From NCBI GenBank assembly GCA_907163375.1, contig CAJQUW010010459.1, positions 124,001-188,000 of the forward strand: a stretch of DNA of 64,000 bases, written 5' to 3'. Shown in pieces: positions 54,999 to 64,000 of this stretch (positions are counted from its first letter, which is position 1; the number at the start of each line of letters is the position of its first letter). This DNA is from Prostheceraeus crozeri. Lineage: Eukaryota > Platyhelminthes > Polycladida > Euryleptidae. The notes beneath the pieces are model-generated. The model was given only the letters and a program-made list of their open reading frames with translations, made no database searches and was not told where the DNA came from. A program made the position numbers and the translations under genes.

Positions 54999-55539
54999 TT
55001 ACAATCCGCTGGGTTCGTACATACTCGATGAGATAGTCTAGGATCACATTTGCTTGTACATGAGATTTTAGTCCAGTAATGATCACTTTACTATTATGAA
55101 AGATTGCAACATGCACAGGTAACCAACAACTAATGAGAGCTGCAGGAAAAAGTTCGGGTTCATAACACAAATTGTAACTGCTGGTACGAATCTTCAAAAA
55201 TGATACACTTTCACTCAATTGAGTAGAGATCACCATATTGTCCACAGTCAGATTCGACATCACACACCTCTCCCTCTTCCATATCCGACGTAGTAGTCTC
55301 TGTAGCTCTAAGCGCATTGACTGCGCCGATGAATGAGAAAGGGCGCCGAGAATCTGTACAGTCCCATTTGGGAAGAGTTGAAGATTCAGTGAATTGTTCA
55401 TCTTCACCACTAGCATTTGAGGACGGCCCGGGTAATACTTGCTGTTTGGAAGGTGTTGGTGTAATGTTGTGAGATCGATTTTGGTGTAGAGTCTGAAGCG
55501 ACGGAGAATGTTGACGATGGTGTAGCGATGGCGCTTCAT
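54994..55539 (-). CDS. TATA-binding-protein-like protein encoded by the Polinton
   Basis: 181 residues from ATG 55539, starting MKRHRYTIVNIL. Two TBP-type repeats are visible. Repeat 1 (residues about 5-85) has KIDLTTLHQHLPNSKYYPGR and LFPNGTVQILGALS, matching the TBP pattern 'K.DL..i......Y.P.RF' and 'iF.sGk....GAks'. Repeat 2 (about 95-178) has VDNMVIST, SYNLCYEPELFPAALI and IFHNSKVIITGLKS, matching 'IQNMVgS', 'YEPELFPgLI' and 'IF.sGKvvlTGAK'. Length equals the TBP core. Phenylalanines in the positions of the DNA-intercalating residues are seen in both repeats. It overlaps in another frame the tail of the preceding open frame but starts where that gene's homology ends. It would recognise TATA boxes and could direct polymerase II to the element's own promoters (inference). 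Confidence 0.85.
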   Translation of the reverse strand: MKRHRYTIVNILRRFRLYTKIDLTTLHQHLPNSKYYPGRPQMLVVKMNNSLNLQLFPNGTVQILGALSHSSAQSMRLELQRLLRRIWKRERCVMSNLTVDNMVISTQLSESVSFLKIRTSSYNLCYEPELFPAALISCWLPVHVAIFHNSKVIITGLKSHVQANVILDYLIEYVRTQRIVK

Positions 55540-55861
55540 GATGAAGAAATGAGTAAATTGAGCGATGTACCTTCCTTTTATACTTTTCCCAAATACCTTG
55601 ATGAAATGTGAAGTTAGTATGGAGTTGGGAATGATAGAGTTGAATTCGACGTTTGTTGACGCGCAACCAGATGCGATTTCCAATACGTGAATGTCTTTTC
55701 ATATAGAAGTATTTCAAATCCTTCATGATATGATGTAGAGATTGAAAATGACGATAAGATAAAGCAAACTCTCTTCTCACATTTCCAGTTGAATCTTTGA
55801 AATAGACGTTTCGATCATGATCCGTTTCAATACGTTGTAGGGAATCTAATTTCCAACTCAT
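55540..55861 (-). CDS. PC4/SUB1-like protein, tandem copy 1
   Basis: It begins MSWKLDSLQRIETDHDRNVY at 55861. It shares with copy 2 the pattern DRN.N.(Y/H)FK, R.(F/I).L(S/T)(Y/W)R.F..L..IM.DL.YF, then G...WL, I....S, (W)EKY.R..HRSI..F. The half with a β strand followed by 'GItLtwrqf..L..i' resembles the PC4 coactivator domain, and the second half may be a second such unit. The open frame itself continues to 55211, but the part below 55540 is low-complexity, unlike copy 2, and overlaps the TBP-like gene, so I end the call here. The assignment is tentative. Confidence 0.45.
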
Positions 55862-56189
55862 GGTGCGTGGTAGTCATGTCTGATTAAGATTTGCATAGTA
55901 GGGCGATGAACTCACGACGAATAAATGTCATGATGGAGCGATGTATGTATCTTCTATACTTCTCCCAATTGTATTTGCGAAATGAGAAACAGTTTGCGGA
56001 ATGAGAATGGCAGATTTGAATTTGATTTCTGTAATGTTGAAGCCAAACTTGATCACCCAAGGAGATGAATCTCAATGTTTCAAAATAATCCAAATCCCTC
56101 ATGATATCATTGAGGTTAACAAATTGTCGCCATGTTAATGTAATACCTCTTGATGTATGACCATGAGCATTTTTGAAATGTACGTTTCC

Positions 56190-56197
56190 ATTACGAT
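56190..56197. repeat. hAT target-site duplication, left copy (ATTACGAT)
   Basis: Exact 8-bp match with 59282-59289, the standard duplication length for hAT elements. Confidence 0.92.
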
Positions 56198-56273
56198 CAG
56201 TGTTGGCCAAAAACCCATTTTTACGATTAAAACCCAAAATCTTGGGTTTAATTGGGTTTTTAGGGTTTTTCTG

Positions 56274-56845
56274 TGTTTTTTGTTTTTATACTTTTAATCG
56301 TTAAAATGACATCTTTGAGTATGATAAGACATCATTTACTCTCTTCTATAACAAGAAGGCCTTGTCCGGGCTACAGGCTGTCTACGAAAGTCCTCATCAG
56401 CTACTCTAGAGAGGAACTTTCGCTTGTATGGGCGAATGTAGCCGAAGGTAAGGTTGATAGATGGAGAGTTTACCCTTTTCTCAATCAATGTTGTAAATCT
56501 TGAATATTTAAGCTGATTTCAACTATTCGGTATCTTACATGATGTCTAGTTTTTGTCTCAATCTCTAGTGTCAATGTCTAGTGTCTCAATCAATTAGGCT
56601 ACTTCTTTCTCACTTCAGTAAAATTTGCCATCTGACACCCATGACTCATCAGTTGCTATGTGACGTTAGATCAAAATGCATGACAAGCATTTGGCTTCTG
56701 AGTTAGTTGTTATTAACAACCAATGAATCATAGGGCTACGCGTCAGAAGGCAAATTGTATTGAACTGGGAGGTTAAGTGAAGGGAGCAGTTAGTCATTTG
56801 GCACTGTTTTCAGCACGCGCTATTCGGTTCGGACCATAATCTGTA
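56274..56845 (+). other. hAT 5' non-coding region
   Basis: Leader and promoter region of the transposon, with no gene. A 76-codon frame at 56273-56503 shows no domain. Confidence 0.5.
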
Positions 56846-58968
56846 ATGCCGAAGACAAATCTCGCACGTGGTCGTCAAGCTGATCCGTTATGGTCGCTAG
56901 TGATCCCAATTGGAGACGGAAAGAAGCACGTTTCGTGCCAGAAATGCATGAAAGTTTTGACGGCGGAAATCGAGCGGGTCAAGGCTCACGTCAGCGGCTG
57001 CGTTATGGAGCATCCATCTCCTAGTGAATGCTCTTCCACGGGTTTCACCACGATTCTCCCCCCAACCCAGGGAGTTGCGTTGCTAACTTCAAGACCGACC
57101 CAGCCTCCGATGTCAACTCATAGCGACGAAGTTATGATAACTGCACCGCCGCCGAAGCGCTCTCGTCAGCCTAACTTACAATCCATTGTTTTGTCGACAT
57201 CCGAAGAACAACTTGATGCAATGAAGCATCAATTCGCGAAGGTGTTTTACAAACACAGCATTCCCTTCAACGTTGCAGAAGATCCGGAGTTCAAGAAAGC
57301 AATCGGAATGCTCCGTCCAGGTCTTGAGGAAAAGTTCTTCACACGCAAAGAGTTGGCAGATAAAATTCTTGACAAGTCCTACGATGAGGCAGAAAAGATG
57401 ATGGAAGATGCTCTGAGTGGTAAACGAGTCATCATGACCCAAGATGGTTGGTCATCGATCCACAATCATCCGGTGATTGCGACAACGCTGACAGCGACAA
57501 CGCTAAAGCAGGCCTACCCATTGGACTGTAAAGAGATCACCAGTGAAATCAAGACTGCTCAGTTCTGCTTCGACTTAGCTAAAGACAGCATATTGGGCGC
57601 TGAGGAATGGTACAATTGCGTTATTGTGGGCTTCGTCAGCGACAATGAGGCAAAAATGGTCAGACTGAGGGAATCCTTCTCACGTGGCGTCCTTCATTGG
57701 TTGTCTACGGTTGCGCCAGCCACTACCTCAACTTGGTTCAGTCACAGTCTGTCCCAAGTAATTTGATGGCCTCGATTCGCGAGGTACAAAAGCATTTCTC
57801 GAACAACCATAGAGCAAGCGGGATGCTGCGAGACGCGGGAGGACTGATCCCCCAATTGGACAATAACACGCGCTGGACCTCACAACGAGCGATGCTTGAC
57901 ACCTTCATCAGGAATCATGACAAGTAAGTAGGCTTATTAATACTAAATATACTCCGTTTCAATATTTTGTTAAAATTTAATTTAACCATTGCATTGTAAA
58001 GATATTAGCGAATTCATTAACGCATAAAATATCATGTCCAATATATTTTTCCTTCCTCTCCCTGCATATCATTCATTTCATTTTTCTAACTTTTTGTATA
58101 GTTATAAAAGCCAAAAGTCAAATTTAAAACATATTTTGAACAGATAAACAAACAGAAAATTTAATCTAATTAAATACAAATTATTTTAATATCTTAAATA
58201 TACCTTATTTTACAATCTGCTATATATTAATTTTACTTACTTTTATTGGACAGGTATTCCAGCGTTCGAGAGAAGGTCACTCTACCGGATAGCATCCGCA
58301 AAATCGTGGACAACAGGGCGGTACTTTATGAAGCAAAGAGCCTACTCACTCAGCTCGACAAGTTGTCCGCTGCATTGAACTTAATTCAAGGCGACACTTG
58401 TTCCCTAGCAGAAGCTTGCGGATGCTGGCTTGAGTTGTGTGAGGACATCGAGATGCCCTTACAAACGAAGGCGACGCTTAAGAAACGCTTCGACAAGGCG
58501 TGCACTCCGGCGCATGTCCTGGCGCTTCTAACCGGCGATGACGAGCATGTCAAGCTAGTCAATGAGGAGATGAAGACTGAGCTCCGTGCTTGGTTGGAGG
58601 ATCGTGCCCTCTTGGCAGCGTTTGCACATTTTGAAGTGCAAGACGAGGACGTTTTCCCACGCCATGCATTCGGCAGCGTACGAGCCAAAATGCTCCCAGC
58701 AAAATTCTGGCGTTGGGTCCTTCAAACTTCCAGCCAAATTACCGATCCGGTACGTGCTATCCTTGAACTAATCGAGACGGTTCATCTCTGCCCAGCCTCA
58801 TCGGCTTCCGTGGAGAGAGACTTCAGCCTCTACGGACGAATGCAGACCAAAGCAAGAAGCCGTCTCGGAATAGCGAAAGTGACGAAGATGGTAAAAATTG
58901 TTAAGCTTCTTCGTGGCCAGGTGGACCACATGGACGATGAACTCAGAGATTTTGACGAATGCTTGTAA
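56846..58968 (+). pseudogene. hAT transposase with BED zinc finger
   Basis: Exon 1 starts MPKTNLARGRQADPLW at 56846. A BED finger follows (VSCQKCMKVLTAE...VKAHVSGC, residues 30-52), then a nuclear-signal-like PPKRSRQ. The RNase H-like catalytic domain includes MTQDGWSSIHNHP and GFVSDNEAKMV. The frame then shifts by one near 57680-57700, because the expected continuation YGCASHYLNLVQ is in the next frame. A GTAAGT donor at 57924 and a TTGGACAG acceptor ending at 58253 define an intron, and exon 3 continues in phase. The C-terminal dimerisation domain, with CPASSASVERDFSLYGRM, ends at 58968. Apart from that one shift it looks complete, and the shift could also be a missed small intron. Confidence 0.85.
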
Positions 58969-59149
58969 TTGTAAAGTTGTAAAAGTTGGTAATTGTTATT
59001 GTAATTGCTTGCAATTGTCATTTCGTTAATTTTGATAGGTATACTTTAGTTATATTGCATTACAAATAAACTTAATTTAAATAAGATATATAGTTCTATC
59101 AAAGTCAACTAAAATTGGGAAAATCCAAATGTCATTAAGTAAAAATTTT

Positions 59150-59281
59150 TAAAAAATTCAAAAAACCCAAAGAAACCAAATTTTTACGGATTAAAACCCC
59201 AAAAAACCCCAAAAAACCCCAAAAAACCCCAAAAAACCCAACCCAGAAAAACCCATGGGTTTTATTGGGTTGCCAACACTG
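59150..59281. repeat. AACCC/GGGTT-rich 3' end of the hAT element
   Basis: Five AAAAAACCCC units near 59190-59235 and AACCCA/TGGGTT words up to the terminus. The left end carries a similar TTGGGTTT cluster. They look like subterminal transposase-binding repeats rather than telomeric DNA. Confidence 0.7.
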
Positions 59282-59289
59282 ATTACGAT
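59282..59289. repeat. hAT target-site duplication, right copy (ATTACGAT)
   Basis: Exact repeat of 56190-56197. Confidence 0.92.
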
Positions 59290-59367
59290 CAACTCTGATA
59301 TATTGTAGAGAGTCCAAAATCCAAGTCTTCATGATGTTATGCAAAGCCGGAGATCAGCAATATCAAA

Positions 59368-60764
59368 ATGTCGTTTTATCATATTTTGCTTAGCAATGCG
59401 GCCGCAAATAGATTTGCTAGTAATCGAGCCGCACTCTTTTCTACTCCCATTGATCATACACAACAGCTAAATGGAAAGTGGGAAGTGGGTGTCACTCAAC
59501 TTGTTCATAGCAACTGTGTCTATACTTTTGATCATGAGGTGATGACTATTAATATGAGACGCACAGCTGCTTACCAATGTGAAAAGGGCTGCCGAGTATA
59601 CATTCCACAGTGGCCAAAGAAAGATCTCTTATCATGTAAAAAGTTTATATATGATTTCCTGAATAAAGCGTGTAAACATATTGTCCAATTTACTCCGCAC
59701 AATGATGATCATAATTATGTACATCATGTAGTTGAGAAAGATTGGATTGTTGGTTAAAGTCCAAGTTTAAGAAATGATTTAGGTTACCTCGCTAGCGCCT
59801 TAACAAGCTATGATAATTATAACGTTAATTACCACCCAAGTGGTCATAAACAGTTAATATATCGAGAGGAAGCTTATTATGTAGATCTTATTCCAAAAAT
59901 GAGAAGACGTTGGTGAAGAAGATTGTGATTAAGCCAAGAAAGACAAACATGACTCCTGAAACATTATTGAAGAAATTTAATTATCTCCTTCGAGTTGATG
60001 GTAAACAAGTGGCAACATTGACTTATATCAAATCATCTAATCATATTGCAATAAGTAAATTCAATGATGATGATCTAGTATTAGTTTGTTCAAAAGATTT
60101 TCATCAGTTCTTACGACATCGTTCTGCAGCTGTTCATGGAAAATCTGATATGCAACATTTACCATGTGAAAGGTCAAATCAATTTGATACAGAATGGACC
60201 GTATCTTTATACAGAAAGTGTGTAGAGCCTTTAGGTGGTATCTTACATGAAACAAGAGTGTTGATGCCTCGCATTATTACTTCGGTTAAATTGGTTGTAG
60301 ATTATTTAAATGAAGTGATTAATGACCAACATATTTCATTTTCTGAAAAAGAAGGTGTTTTGTCTCTCACTATAAGTGGAAAAGGTATTGAACTAATTAT
60401 GGATGAAACTCTAATGGACATTTTGGGTTTTGATCAAAATATCTTTAAAAGTGGTACTGTAACCAAAGCTAGCGCAGACATGTCACTATCGCGTCGTATT
60501 AACTATTTTCAGATATATTCCAATATTGGTGAAGATGTACGTGTGGGAGATGTTGAAGCTCCATTGCTAGCAATGATACCATACCAGCCAAAAAGCTGCA
60601 GTATTTTATCTGAGCATACTTTCAAGAAAGTGCACTATACAAAGCTGAAATCAAACTACATCCCACAAATTGATATTGCAATTTATGACGATGCTGGTGC
60701 GTTGATTCCTTTTCATAAAGATGCTGTGACAAGTATCACACTCCATTTCCGAATGAAGAGTTAA
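59368..60764 (+). pseudogene. Polinton surface/PY-type protein, tandem copy 1; broken
   Basis: It begins MSFYHILLSNAAANRFASNR and has the hallmark LNGKWEVGVTQLVHSN. The middle part has ELIMDETLMDILGFDQNIFK. The C-terminal module includes YFQIYSNIGEDVRVGD, YTKLKSNYIPQIDIAIYDD and SITLHFRMKS, all typical of the large Polinton protein of unknown function that lies behind the capsid genes. It looks broken in about one or two places. Its paralogue follows directly. Confidence 0.7.
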
Positions 60765-60803
60765 TGCAAAAGTATGCTAATATATTTTTCCAATGTGAAT
60801 AAT

Positions 60804-61949
60804 ATGGAAAGTGAAAATAAGGACTCGTTTCTAATCTACTTGCCCAGTAATGCTTCTATGAATAAATTTCCCAAAAATAAACCATCAGACTATCGAGTAG
60901 AATTCAATCGCCCACTACATTTAGAAGGTGAATGGGAGGTTGGCGTTTATAGTATTTGCTATGATAGCAATATTCAGAATGTGAATGATTTGGAAGAAAT
61001 GATATTGACTCCTCGCACCCATGATGGAATAACGATGAATAATGCATTCCAGTTCCCATACAATTTAACGTCAGATGGAAAGTGGAACTATGAATCGATT
61101 CAGATAAAATCAGATTATTATGGTCCATTTGGGAATGAGAAAATTATTAAGGCATTCAACAGTGGTAATGCTTCCATCATGAAGAATAAGGATCAGAAAG
61201 TTTATGAGTTTACTATCTATCATTGGAGTGGGAGACAGTTCCTTCGCTTTCATTCTTTTACTAAAGGTCTTACACTGAGGTTGGATAATGAATTCTATCC
61301 ACATCTCGGTTTTGGCCATGGACTACATCTAACGTCAATTGCTACTGCAAATGTTAAAAAAGTTTATTCAAATCGAATCAACAAACTTCATTATAAATTT
61401 AAAATATTTGATGAAGATGTTGTAGAATGCGAAGAACGCATCATTTTGAAAAAGCGTGGTGTTCAACCTTTATCACTTATTGAGTTAGTAAAACGATGGA
61501 ATGAGACTGTGGGTAAGAAGTATGGAGAGAAAATTATGGCGGACAAAAATAAGTTGGTTACTCAGAAATATAATGACAAACTTACAGTTTATTTCTCTCC
61601 AACCTTGCGTCATTTTGTAAGACATTATACACCTATTATTGGAAGCGGTCTGGTGTATGCTTCTCATGAATATCACACTAAAGCTGATTCAGTTAATGAT
61701 GAATGGTGGGTTGACATCTATGGTGATCGCATCAAGAAAATTTACCAGTCTTATCAAGAATCTAAAGTTGCTATCAATATAATGCCGCGTCTATATCATA
61801 CAGTTGAAAGCTTCATTCATGTAGCAAATCCTTATATACAACAGAAGTTGAAGCATATGATGAAAAGTAAATATGATGTAAAGACACACCACATTTCGTT
61901 TTCAATTGAAAATCAACGCGTTGTTCCGAAACTGGGTGATAAAGTTTAA
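60804..61949 (+). CDS. Polinton surface/PY-type protein, tandem copy 2
   Basis: The probable start is MESENKDSFLIYLPSNASMN at 60804; an in-frame ATG 30 bp upstream is also possible. The family signature FPKNKPSDYRVEF and HLEGEWEVGVYSICYDSN is present, followed by LRLDNEFYPHLGFGHG. A second, similar half follows around residues 210-380, with FSPTLRHFVRHYTP. Length is about 381 residues. It lacks the LHFR C-terminal module of copy 1, which may instead be supplied by the next small gene. The exact role is unknown; a virion surface protein is a reasonable inference. Confidence 0.65.
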   Translation: MESENKDSFLIYLPSNASMNKFPKNKPSDYRVEFNRPLHLEGEWEVGVYSICYDSNIQNVNDLEEMILTPRTHDGITMNNAFQFPYNLTSDGKWNYESIQIKSDYYGPFGNEKIIKAFNSGNASIMKNKDQKVYEFTIYHWSGRQFLRFHSFTKGLTLRLDNEFYPHLGFGHGLHLTSIATANVKKVYSNRINKLHYKFKIFDEDVVECEERIILKKRGVQPLSLIELVKRWNETVGKKYGEKIMADKNKLVTQKYNDKLTVYFSPTLRHFVRHYTPIIGSGLVYASHEYHTKADSVNDEWWVDIYGDRIKKIYQSYQESKVAINIMPRLYHTVESFIHVANPYIQQKLKHMMKSKYDVKTHHISFSIENQRVVPKLGDKV

Positions 61950-62065
61950 AAAAACTCTTTGGTTTTTCAATGCTATAAACTGTGTTTACTGCTGCGCATA
62001 CGATTGGTATAGAAACACCAATGACACTTGATAAACATGAACAGCACCTTTACATTTAAAGTGAT

Positions 62066-62302
62066 TTGATTCTACCTATTTCTGTTGGTGAGAAAGAAGA
62101 ATACATTTTACTTGATTTCATTCATGATAAAGACGCTTCATATGGAATAGTCGAGAAGATGTTTGAATCTATTTGCTATCATCCCGTCGTCAAACAAACT
62201 ATACCCTCTATTGCTATCAAAATTACCAATGGTTTACAAGAGTGCATCCATATGAAAGATACTAAATCCCTCGTAATTTTAGTGTTTCGGAAAACAAAGT
62301 GA
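62066..62302 (+). pseudogene. C-terminal-like fragment of the same Polinton family
   Basis: 78 codons ending SLVILVFRKTK, resembling the '..tLhFR..' end of copy 1, and following copy 2 by about 100 bp. It is probably the end of copy 2's gene or of a small third member. It looks broken. Confidence 0.45.
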
Positions 62303-62325
62303 AGTCATTGTGATATGTTTATTGA

Positions 62326-62331
62326 AATAAA
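62326..62331 (+). terminator. Polyadenylation signal after the plus-strand genes
   Basis: AATAAA about 25 bp behind the last plus-strand stop, in the 180-bp gap before the converging polymerase gene. Confidence 0.5.
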
Positions 62332-62481
62332 AATATGTGTATGAAAAAGTCTTTTCACAGATATAGGGGGAATGGGCTGACTGTAGGCATATATTCACAA
62401 GGAAGAAACGATCTCATGCGATACATAAAACAACCATGTATATCTACAAAAAGCAACATCAAAATACTGAGTTAAAGTTGA

Positions 62482-64000
62482 TTATGTCAATACATCTCCT
62501 GAATGTGGTAGCGTGGGTTTTATTCTTTTGGGTGGAGGTATGTTTGTGTCAGGATGTCCATGTGGAAGAGATGTGTTATGTCCTATCCAACACCTCTTAT
62601 CCTCCCATGCTGAAAGCGCTCGTTTCTTGAACGTGTGCGTTTTCACAGTATGAACTTGAGATTTTAAGATTGTCATATTGACAAACGTTATAGTTTTATT
62701 TTTATAGGCCTTCTTATAGGACTGATGTTTCATTTTGTGAACAATGGATTTTGATATACCTTTAGCACGCTTAATACTATCTGCACATTCTTTTAATTTC
62801 ATGGAATACATTTTAAGACGGAGGAGAATCATTTCATCTATTTCCTTTCCTGCTGTTTCATCCTTAAAACAACCAAGTTTGGCTTTATTCTGCATGGAAT
62901 AGAGTGGATGAGTGGGATTGTAGTTAGATGTGTCGAAATATTTTTCTAATGACTTACCTACTTCATTAAAATTTAAATCTTTTTGAGTGGTAATTCCTAA
63001 AAAGGAACTATCTGTATCACCACCCAGCAAGCGAACCTCTTTTACGAGAGGGCATGGTTTTAATATTTTGTAGAAGAGTTGATACATTTCAAGCTTGGAA
63101 TAATCTAAAACGGCTTGCCCAATATAGATGGGTTTGCACAACTCAACTTCTGATTTTATCATCTTAACACCTACAAGATCCTCATCGATGATGTCTCTAT
63201 CCATGAAAAGAGGTGATGAGGTCAATTTGTGATATTTTTGTTCATCAACGACTAGTTTGTAGTTCATACGTTTTCTAACATCCTCCATGGTCTTTCCGAA
63301 AAGACTGTTATTCTTATATTTATAAAAATCCTTTTCAAAATTATTTTGGGCGAGTGCACGTTTTTGACTGTTACAATCTATGTAGGGTTTGAGGAAGGCT
63401 TTCTGTCTAAATTTGATAATGCGGTGAACTGACTTTAGAAGCATGCCCATTTCTAAATAGAATTGTAGTATGCAGAAGTGCACGAGATAATTTTTCTTAT
63501 CATATTGGGTGAGCAAAAGTTTGCGGCATGGTTTGTACCTTGGCTGTCCACACTCTGTCAAGTTATTTTGCAATTGTGACATGAATGGTGAAAACATATC
63601 TTCAGTCACTTTACCAGATTCAGGTGCGAGTGGGAAATCAGCAGTTTTATTTTTAATACTATTTGGATAAATCAAATCCACTTCAAAATAATATCCCCAA
63701 TCACCTTCATCTGGAATCTTCAGAATGTTTGAAGGGTTGGAGTAATACGCAAGCTCATCTTGATTTAACCAACTAAACTCGGAGTGAGGTAGTGGTTTAG
63801 ACAGTGAACTGCCATATAAATTATTTTGGTCATAGTACTTTAGGTGGATATGATCATTAACTACTGTTTTAGATTTTATGTGATGTTTATTCACAAATGT
63901 GAGACCACCGCGTATTCCGCGCTCAAATATGTTATACATCTCGGGGTCTTGTAAGAGATGGATGGTCTCACCAGCCATTTTAAAGGCTGATTTAAAGGAC
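62482..64000 (-). CDS. Protein-primed DNA polymerase B, C-terminal part (runs off the edge)
   Basis: Replicative family B polymerase of the protein-primed type. The frame is open from the window edge to the stop at 62482, at least 505 codons. Motif A is KYYDQNNLYGSSLSKPLP, motif B is KYKNNSLFGKTMEDVRKRM, motif C is LGGDTDSSFLGI, and the late motif is KLGCFKDETAGKEID with RLKMYSMKL. The tail has KKRALSAWEDKRCWI and SLPHGHP as in other Polintons. The exonuclease and terminal-protein regions would lie beyond 64000. This polymerase points toward the capsid block, and the plus-strand genes converge on it. Confidence 0.93.
   Translation of the reverse strand, partial: SFKSAFKMAGETIHLLQDPEMYNIFERGIRGGLTFVNKHHIKSKTVVNDHIHLKYYDQNNLYGSSLSKPLPHSEFSWLNQDELAYYSNPSNILKIPDEGDWGYYFEVDLIYPNSIKNKTADFPLAPESGKVTEDMFSPFMSQLQNNLTECGQPRYKPCRKLLLTQYDKKNYLVHFCILQFYLEMGMLLKSVHRIIKFRQKAFLKPYIDCNSQKRALAQNNFEKDFYKYKNNSLFGKTMEDVRKRMNYKLVVDEQKYHKLTSSPLFMDRDIIDEDLVGVKMIKSEVELCKPIYIGQAVLDYSKLEMYQLFYKILKPCPLVKEVRLLGGDTDSSFLGITTQKDLNFNEVGKSLEKYFDTSNYNPTHPLYSMQNKAKLGCFKDETAGKEIDEMILLRLKMYSMKLKECADSIKRAKGISKSIVHKMKHQSYKKAYKNKTITFVNMTILKSQVHTVKTHTFKKRALSAWEDKRCWIGHNTSLPHGHPDTNIPPPKRIKPTLPHSGDVLT

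Larger units (their letters stand above)
56198..59281 (+). mobile_element. hAT transposon, 3.1 kb, inserted into the Polinton
   Basis: Termini CAGTGTTGGCCAAAAACCC and GGGTTGCCAACACTG form short inverted repeats flanked by the perfect 8-bp duplication ATTACGAT. The interior encodes a BED-finger hAT transposase in three segments with one intron. Both subterminal regions are rich in AACCC/GGGTT words, including AAAAAACCCC repeated five times near 59190-59235. A perfect duplication and long open frames indicate a recent insertion, later than the Polinton. Confidence 0.93.
55884..59332 (-). pseudogene. PC4/SUB1-like protein, tandem copy 2, interrupted by hAT
   Basis: Most of the gene lies at 55884-56189 (VHFKNAHGHTSRGITLTWRQ, FISLGDQVWL, WEKYRRYIHRSIMTFIRRE). 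Its first 15 or so codons, starting KTWILDSLQYIRVD, lie at 59290-59332 on the far side of the hAT element, whose 8-bp target duplication sits at the join. Copies 1 and 2 are clear paralogues, roughly 35-40% identical by eye. The product probably binds single-stranded DNA or the transcription machinery if the PC4 resemblance holds. Confidence 0.5.
46305..64000. mobile_element. Polinton (Maverick), left end and most of its genes; fossil
   Basis: At least 17.7 kb, running off the right edge. It starts with the same AGTAGTAA as the palindromic element. Gene content is diagnostic: RVE integrase, packaging ATPase, minor and double-jelly-roll major capsid, adenain-like protease and protein-primed polymerase B. 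Extra genes include a TBP-like protein and two PC4-like proteins. Most plus-strand genes sit close together with ATGA-type overlaps, a compact virus-like layout. A hAT transposon of 3.1 kb is inserted at 56198. About six to eight breaks are visible in the coding part, so it looks dead but not ancient. Confidence 0.93.

Noticed and set aside
55211-55539. Continuation of the 216-codon minus-strand frame below 55540
   Set aside because: It is low-complexity, has no counterpart in the paralogue and overlaps the strongly TBP-like frame, so it is taken as a shadow or at most a tail.
58386-58688. 100-codon minus-strand frame in the hAT element
   Set aside because: Antisense shadow of the transposase C-terminal exon.
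59190-59245. AAAACCCC repeats as interstitial telomere sequence
   Set aside because: They lie inside the hAT terminus, occur at both ends of that element and are not TTAGGG-type.

Overview
This is a stretch of animal nuclear DNA, most likely from a marine invertebrate, though the lineage cannot be fixed from the sequence alone. It is AT-rich, has introns with GT..AG ends, and is packed with LINEs, hAT and piggyBac remnants, foldback repeats and Polinton (Maverick) elements. I see no conventional host gene, rRNA, tRNA or CRISPR array.

Layout. Positions 1-22,750 are mostly decayed repeat-derived DNA: a candidate hAT-like non-autonomous element (281-2580), three broken LINEs (about 4.15-6.1 kb minus, 9.2-10.3 kb plus, 18.1-20.3 kb minus), a piggyBac transposase fragment (16.3-16.8 kb), an 800-bp tandem duplication and two foldbacks. 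A DUF3504/Crypton-type tyrosine-recombinase gene on the minus strand is split in two: its N-terminal half lies at 45.65-46.15 kb and its C-terminal half at 22.76-23.35 kb. Between them sits a 22.3-kb element (23,353-45,650) with a perfect 6-bp target duplication (AGTATT) and inverted termini starting AGTAGTAAG. Nearly all of it is one huge palindrome with its centre at about 33,190. Each arm carries a zinc-finger/coiled-coil gene, small TATA-box genes, a repeated conserved module and long 29-bp minisatellite arrays with an AATAAA in most units. It has no recognisable integrase, polymerase or capsid gene, so it looks like a non-autonomous, snapback-type relative of Polintons.

Only 650 bp further on, at 46,305, a conventional Polinton begins with the same AGTAGTAA terminus and related subterminal repeats. 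It runs off the window at 64,000. It carries an unknown first protein, a nuclease-like protein, small RING-like proteins, a basic protein, a packaging ATPase, an RVE integrase, minor and major capsid proteins, an adenain-type protease, tandem copies of a Polinton surface-protein family, and protein-primed DNA polymerase B on the minus strand. It is a fossil with several visible breaks. A 3.1-kb hAT transposon (56,198-59,281, 8-bp duplication ATTACGAT) has jumped into it.

Most interesting result: on the Polinton minus strand, 54,994-55,539 encodes a two-repeat protein that aligns by eye over its whole length with the TATA-binding protein (TBP) core. It lies directly behind two tandem genes with a PC4/SUB1-like look. 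Together with the strong TATA-box promoters shared by the Polinton and the palindromic element, this suggests an element-encoded transcription-initiation cassette. I do not know of a description of one in Polintons.
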